Assembly (NCBI GenBank): GCA_019843655.1
Contig: JACDQD010000004.1
Location: 2,542,001-2,606,000, forward strand
DNA length: 64,000 bases
Origin: Lethocerus indicus
Lineage: Eukaryota; Arthropoda; Insecta; Hemiptera; Belostomatidae
Direction of reading: 5' to 3'
The notes under the pieces were generated by a model, which did not search any database, was not told where the DNA came from, and saw nothing but the letters and a program-made list of their open reading frames with translations. The stretch's first letter is position 1, and each line of letters opens with the position of its first letter. The position numbers and the translations under genes are program-made. Shown piece by piece: positions 58,047 to 64,000 of the stretch.

Positions 58047-60366
58047 CTGACTTTATTTAATATTCATTACAGTACGACTCCCAGTGATCGCAGTCGTCTT
58101 CATCAGCGATGTCCCCTCTTCAGCCGAACTCAGTTTTTCGATCTTCTGTCGCGCAGGAGGGACTTGAAATCGGTACAAGGCGACGGCTTCCAAGGTCTCC
58201 AGTCAGTTCTCCACACCGTTTTATTTCACTCCCGAAGGTGTATTTAAGTCAATCAGTTTTTTGATTTGTGAAATATTTATTTATTTACTTTTTCCTTCGT
58301 GTTATAAATCATCACGCCGAGCATTCGCTTTTTCCAACGCGGATGGAATTTCGAAATAATAATAAAATATAACAAGACCGAGTTATCGAGGGAGACGGAT
58401 GCTGTTTTGAAATTGAAAAAGACGACAGCTGTAGAAACGTCGAGATGAAATCAATAAAAACATTTACGAATCATTAGACTGGTTTTCTCTCGCTCGTTTC
58501 TTCTAATTAAACCGCTATACTTATCCCGTCACCAACTTTTACATTTTAAAGTTACAATTAGCTGTTAATTGGCCGGTATATTGTCCAATTTAATCACTTC
58601 TTTGCCTCTAGACCGCTGTAGCTTGTTTTAAATTGTTCTACAATAATCAACAAAACTTCCCATATTGCAATTTAATGAAAAGTTAATAGATAAATAAATT
58701 TGGCCTTCCGAATTAAATTTTCCAGTTCAAAAGTGCCATAAATATCCGTTCGATCAGGTGTTTCTATACCTGCGTACGATGTATCCACGAGGATAAAGAA
58801 ACATTGCATTTACAGTAATAACGTTTCAACTCAATTTTACCTAGAGGGTTGAGGCCAATTTGGGCTGAGTGAATGAAAAATCCTAGATGAAACACAATGG
58901 GGGTGAAAACCGGGGGTTGCGAGCGTGAAACCGACATATGGCGCGTTGGAGGGGTTCGGGACTGGGACTAATGGCGTTCCTGGGAACCACGAAAGAACCC
59001 ATAATACTTCGTGGGTTCGCCGTCGGCCTTGATTTATTACGGCTTGTTCTGATCCGATAATAAATGTTTCTTCATCCGACACTTATTGGATCGGAAATCC
59101 ATTCGCTTTATTACTTACTACAGCCGCCAATAGCTCTTTTCACTGAGCTTCCTCGTTTGCCCAATGTACTACGATGTCAGGATAGATTTGTATCTACAGC
59201 GTGCACAATTATTCATTATTTTCTAACAATCTTCAACAATTGAAATATCTAATAAATATTATACCGTGTTATTGGAATTTATCCGAAAGTCACGAAATTC
59301 TTTCTATAACAGAAATATTCAAATTCAGCTTGTCTCTTGTACTTCATTAAGTCTTCTGAACCTCAAACGAAAATTCCACAACTTAAAATTCACTCATTCC
59401 AAATGTTTGTCAATGGAAATTAACCTAAGGAAAGTTTTCCCCATTAGTAATATTTCAAGGTCTGGTGGCGGAAACCTTCGCCCATTTATGATTTGATACT
59501 TTTCCGAAATGGGGTCGCGCTACATCCCGTTTACCGCCAGCTTTATTATCGTCACAGTAATATAATTAATTCCGTAAATGCGAAATGACGCTTTTTAACG
59601 TCAGTGAACAATTAGATCCCCCGTGTGGACAAGAATTGTGAATTACATCGTCCCGAGCGGCGATCTCTCATCCCCCTGAAAATTTGTAAACGCGCTAAAT
59701 TTCACCCAATCGTAATGAATATTCGGGGATAAATTGTATAAGAACAGTTTTAAACCTGAAAAGTTTTCTACGAAGTGAATTCAAGGAGAAATTGCTAGGC
59801 ATTTATAATATACATTATGGAAAACGAGTCGTTTATGTAACTCTTTACCGGAGTCGGTGTTTTAATAATTGAAAATTAGCGGCTCTAAATTTTACCCCGG
59901 TTACGCAATGAGGGAATAATTTAAGGTCGGAGGAAGAGTCGCGGGCCGGGGGGGGAGGGAGGAGGAGGAATTCTGGGTTGGAGCTGGCACGAGCTCGGGC
60001 GCGCTAATAGGAATAATGACTCCGCTCAGCCGGGCGCTTACATAATGGTAAAAGTTATAAATGGTGCCCCAACCGGCGGTATTTATTTCCCCCACTGGGC
60101 CGGGATCGATGAAACGATTAATACGGCGGCCGGGATAATTTCGGCCGCCTCCATCAATCATCCGAGGGACGAATTTGTTGTGCCGGGGCCGTGGGCCGGC
60201 GCGTGACTTACCCCTTCGAGGCGGGGATCGGAAACTCAAATGGGGGTGGAAGCGGAGCGCCGATTAAAAGGGGGGGAGGCCGCCCTTATTAGGCCGGCCA
60301 ATGTCCCACGGGACCCAATTTGGCAGGGTGAAAAAAAATATTGAACAAACACTCCCACTAATTATT
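58047..60366. other. non-coding, no gene recognised
   Basis: A+T-rich, with a G+C-rich part at 59940-60310. The frame at 59901-60239 lies in that part and has no known motif. Confidence 0.45.
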
Positions 60367-60590
60367 TACAAAATGTTATTCTATTGACCCTGGAATTGAG
60401 GAAGTACATACAAACATTGGGGACATCTTATTCGACTTCTCGCAATCTCCGCTATGCTGATTCTTCAATTCTTTCGCTATTACTCATTGTCTTTATAGCT
60501 GCGCTTATGCGATTTGATTCCCCCCAACAAGGTACACAAAATACAAGTCTATTTTGTCCTAATACTCGTGTAGATAAATGTAGAGGGCCT
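60367..60590 (+). repeat. diverged local duplication, copy 1
   Basis: Segment a (60367-60470) starts TACAAAATGTT and contains CCTGGAATTGAGGAAG, CATTGGGGA and TTCGACTTCTCGCAATCT. Segment b (60536-60590) contains CAAAATACAAGTCT and TAATACTCGTGTAGATAAAT. Both recur about 0.9 kb downstream. No domain is recognised in the frame crossing it (60384-60707). Confidence 0.8.
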
Positions 60591-61368
60591 GGATGCATGT
60601 ATCAATCAAAATTATTGTACAGTCTACGATGTATTGCGTATATTCAAAGAAAAAATGCGGTATCGGCTGATGAGCCGACAATATCATGTCCGAAATTCCA
60701 TATATGAAGATTATTCGTATACTCTGTAATTTCTTCGAAAATAGCAAAATACCCTGGATGAGAACGAAACGAGGGTTCGATAGCCATAAAATGGCACAGG
60801 CGACGACTCTTCGGAACGTGTTGGGAATTTTAGCGTCTTTAGTTTTTATGTACAAAAATTGTACAAATGAACTGGACGCTGTAACACTATAGCCCCAGAT
60901 ACGGCGTTTAATCGGGGAAGCGTTCGACACGAAGTATGAAGCCGAAGAGATAATGACCGACCATTATTACCCGGGACGAAACCGGTTCAGCCCGATACGA
61001 AACAATCGGCATTATTCAATAGATCACGCGGCCGATATAGATCTGAAACTCGGCCAGATGCTTTAATTATACTGTCCGTGAATTATCCCATCTCTGTATA
61101 CGATTTCCAGATTACCAAAATTAGATATCATTATTGCCCCCACCTTTGAATGGGTAAGGACTGTACGTGGTATTGAACTTCTCCCTGGTATTGAACAGTC
61201 ATATTATCTATATAAATATAACTATTAAAACACTCACTCTTGTAAGTGAAACAAAGATTTAGCTTTTTATTAAATAATTACTTTAAGTCCTAAAAATCGG
61301 AATTAATTTTCACAATGTTATTTAGGGCTAAGGCTCGGAAGATTACTCCCAAAGGAGTAGAACATTGG
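60591..61368. other. spacer of the local duplication
   Basis: No gene recognised. I could not identify a further copy of either segment here. Confidence 0.4.
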
Positions 61369-61540
61369 GCAAAATACAAGTCTTAATGCTCATGCAGATA
61401 AATTTTTCTACATTTGAACTAACGTTCGCATATAATTGTTTACAAAATTTTGTTTTACGCCTGGAATTGAGGAAGCGCATAAAACATCGGGGATATCGCA
61501 TTCGACTTCTCACAATCTTCGTTATTCTGCGCGCGTTATA
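61369..61540 (+). repeat. diverged local duplication, copy 2
   Basis: Segment b comes first (61369-61410: CAAAATACAAGTCT, TAATGCTCATGCAGATAAAT), then segment a (61441-61540: TACAAAATTTT, GCCTGGAATTGAGGAAG, CATCGGGGA, TTCGACTTCTCACAATCT). Both are in the same orientation as in copy 1, but in swapped order. This is what a phase-shifted pair from a longer tandem array would look like. Confidence 0.8.
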
Positions 61541-64000
61541 TGTGCATCCTCTACAATGTACTACTTTGAAAATAGAGTATTTGTATTGCAATCGTCGCGA
61601 TCGAAAAAGGGCTGACGTCGACAGGAGTGCCTAGCCAAATATAATTTGCCGCAATCAAAAACTTGCAGGGGAAATAGTAAAGCCGAGTATCCACGAACGC
61701 GGGGCCCCCTAATAACAGTTATTTACCATTGGGGGTATTCAATCATTAGGACCAGTCCTGCCGAGACCCGTGGGGAAGCGAACGCAGGGACACGGTAAGG
61801 GAGATAAGGTAAGTAAGTGGTAAAAAAAAAAGAAAAGAAGAAGTTCGGGAACGGGAAGCCAGAGAGGACACGTTTTAGAATAATCTCCTTCACCTTAGGA
61901 CTTGACCTCGCACAATTTACAACCTCCCGGGGATCGTTGACTTCCACGCCGGATTTACTGGCCCGATCCTCCGATATATATGACTTAGCGTTTAGTGCCC
62001 TTCAAATTGAAATTCACGTTACCCCCTCACTCCAACATTCTTCATCTCTATCCCTTCATTTTTTACTTCCGACAAATTTGAAAAGACAAATTAATAATAA
62101 CTTTCAAAAATTCTGACTTTCCATTAAACGCTCACCGATGTCGTAAATTGTAACGTAAATTGTTTTGGGTGTTGGAAGTGTATCTAAATTTTTGAATCAT
62201 CGTTTGACATTTACGGCATTTCGATATCGAACCGGAAAAGTCACAAAAAACAGCGGCGCTTCCCACAATTCGACCAATTTTCACTCTCCCCGAAGAATAG
62301 TTTCACTGACAACGGTCTAAAAGTGGAATAAATTGGAATAATTGTTACTGTTAAATATGGTTACTATACAGTTCTGATCACTATAGCTGATCCCTTACCA
62401 TTAGGTCAGGCCATACAACCATATGCTAGTTAAGGACGGACCATCTCCTGGGAGAAAGAAATTAATATTGGAGACGTACACAAAATTAGTTGTCTGTTAT
62501 CGTTCTTCTTTAAAGTCCTTCAGACAGTTCTTTTAAACTGAATAAAATATCGTCGATACACACTGTTCATTATAACGTGGATTATATCCGTTGAAGTTTT
62601 CCAAGAAAAACCAAAACCGGCCTAAACCGACTCAAGAATTGCCGATCTGTTCGGCAAGTCCCGGGTCCAAAGTCTGAGGAACAGGATCCGAAGATTTAGT
62701 GGGGTCATTTCGATCCTGGCCAAACCCGAAACGGATAAATTCAATTTCGTTTTTCGGCCTATACGCACAACCGAAGTACATTAAAGTACCTTAAAGTATA
62801 CCTTCGTACTTAATTCACACTTTAGCGGCGATATTTCTGGGCAGCGTGTTCCTTTTACAACTTTTACCGGAGCACATTGAACGAAGCCAGCCATCTGCCC
62901 AAAATAAGCCGCAAAATAAATAACAGTGCTTAATAGGCCGTTTCGAAAAATTCCATTAAACGGGACAGATTTATTCCGGGGAATAATTTCCCTTCGGTAA
63001 TAAGAGCCATATTCGGTAATATATGGAAATTCGATTTCCACCTTTTTAACATTCTCGGAGGGGGTCCTCCGCGGCCAAAAATTGATGACGGGACAATAAA
63101 CTTCGGAGACTTTCTGTGACGCCTGGGCACAAATCGAATCGTTATAACGCAAATTAAATAGACAATAAATGGCCACAGATAATGGAAAATATGCAACGAA
63201 TGAATTGTTTTTCAAAAAATTATTGAAGTTCTTGTACGAGCTGTAATATTCAAACTCGAGAAATACCAAATATTTCTGCTGTACATGTATGAGTATTCAG
63301 GACTGTATAGAAATGTATTCGTAACGAAAATGTTGTAACAGACGCAGGCAGTCATGTTCGGAAATATTATTTTTCGGATGTGAACGGATATATTCATTAT
63401 TGTCCGAACACGTTTCCCCTATATCCTGAAAGGCCGAGGGTACGTTTTTCTGGCCTCCTACGGCGCGCGCGCCTGCCTACGAGCCGGGGATGGACTCGTT
63501 TTCGGCATTCGTAGACCGAATAATAAAGAACCAGAAGTAGAAACACGCGGTACGGTAATTAAAATAAACAAATCGAAGCGGGGGGCCCCAACTACCGTTA
63601 GCGGGGTCGCCTAATTCAGTTACAGTTAATGGTGGAAATTCGTTACGTGATTCGAAAATGGGATGGGCCGGCTCCCTTTTATTCTACGGCTAGATTTGCG
63701 TGTCGGCCCTCGGCCGTAAATCAGATTCTATAACGAACCGAGCACCGTACAGATAGGACCGGCTCTGTATAGGACCCGCATGCTCGGGGACTGACCTCGA
63801 CCCCGGTTATCTTTCCATTTACAACGTACGGTAAATAAATAGAACGCGCAGCGCACAAGTTCACTATTTTCATGTGTAATGAACGGACTTCATTACGTCT
63901 GTACCGTGCGGGTTGACGACATTAAGAACGTGACATTTTGAAACTTTTCCTAGAGAAAAAATAAATAAGTCCGATCCGCAGCTCCTGTATTTTTAGGAAT
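61541..64000. other. non-coding, no gene recognised
   Basis: The minus-strand frame at 62781-63269 (162 codons) has no known domain. A CGCGCGCGCC run lies near 63464. The DNA becomes G+C-rich toward the right end. No RNA gene or repeat recognised. Confidence 0.45.

Noticed and set aside
58085..58125. CTGATGAAGACG on the minus strand as a second hammerhead
   Set aside because: CUGAUGA is present, but no GAAA follows a stem and no cleavage triplet is positioned correctly.
60965..61000. GAAACCGGTTC near 60.98 kb as a foldback copy
   Set aside because: An 11-base match alone; no neighbouring family sequence.

Overview
The window looks like non-coding nuclear DNA of an animal, most likely an arthropod and probably an insect. 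It has no dense reading frames, operons or ribosome-binding sites. The longest open frame is under 190 codons and none of the frames is recognisable. Composition swings between A+T-rich stretches and CpG-rich patches without obvious CpG depletion. The mobile DNA I can name is animal-type: mariner with the TTGGGTTGGCAACTAAGT-type ends and a Jockey-like non-LTR retrotransposon. I cannot name a species, and I found no host gene, tRNA or rRNA that I could support. The window may be intergenic or lie inside a long intron.

Three mobile-element systems account for most of the structure. (1) Mariner: a 527-bp element at 14513-15039 has about 80-bp terminal inverted repeats and a broken transposase N-terminus. 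Two short non-coding relatives (MITEs) lie at 17730-17936 and 47945-48160. All three have TA duplications. (2) A Jockey-like non-LTR retrotransposon: five 3'-end fragments at 27.4-28.0, 31.8, 36.2, 42.3 and 47.8-48.3 kb, all broken. The last is split by one of the MITEs, and its two halves align with the 27.6 kb copy once the MITE and one TA are removed. (3) A short foldback repeat family, the least familiar item here, with copies at 5.9, 7.8, 15.7/15.9, 25.2, 43.0, 45.4, 56.8, 57.0 and 57.9 kb. Its core carries CTGAAGA, a GGC/GCC stem and GAAACCGGTC, which resembles a hammerhead ribozyme core.

Other structure: a 12-bp minisatellite (10318-10574) whose unit holds a DR1-like nuclear-receptor motif; a two-copy unclassified dispersed repeat (12.45 and 37.16 kb); a diverged local duplication (60.4 and 61.4 kb); a candidate short inverted-repeat element at 1.6 kb; many microsatellites (GA/CT, AT, CA, GGA, CGG, GTT, TAA, TCA), including a GA/CT pair in inverted orientation near 13.1 kb; and CpG-rich patches near 29.1-30.6, 43.8-45.1 and 46.9-47.6 kb.

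The genes do not work together in any sense visible here. What can be read is a history: retrotransposon copies truncated at the 5' end, mariner derivatives moved by a transposase encoded elsewhere, and a foldback family scattered in both orientations.
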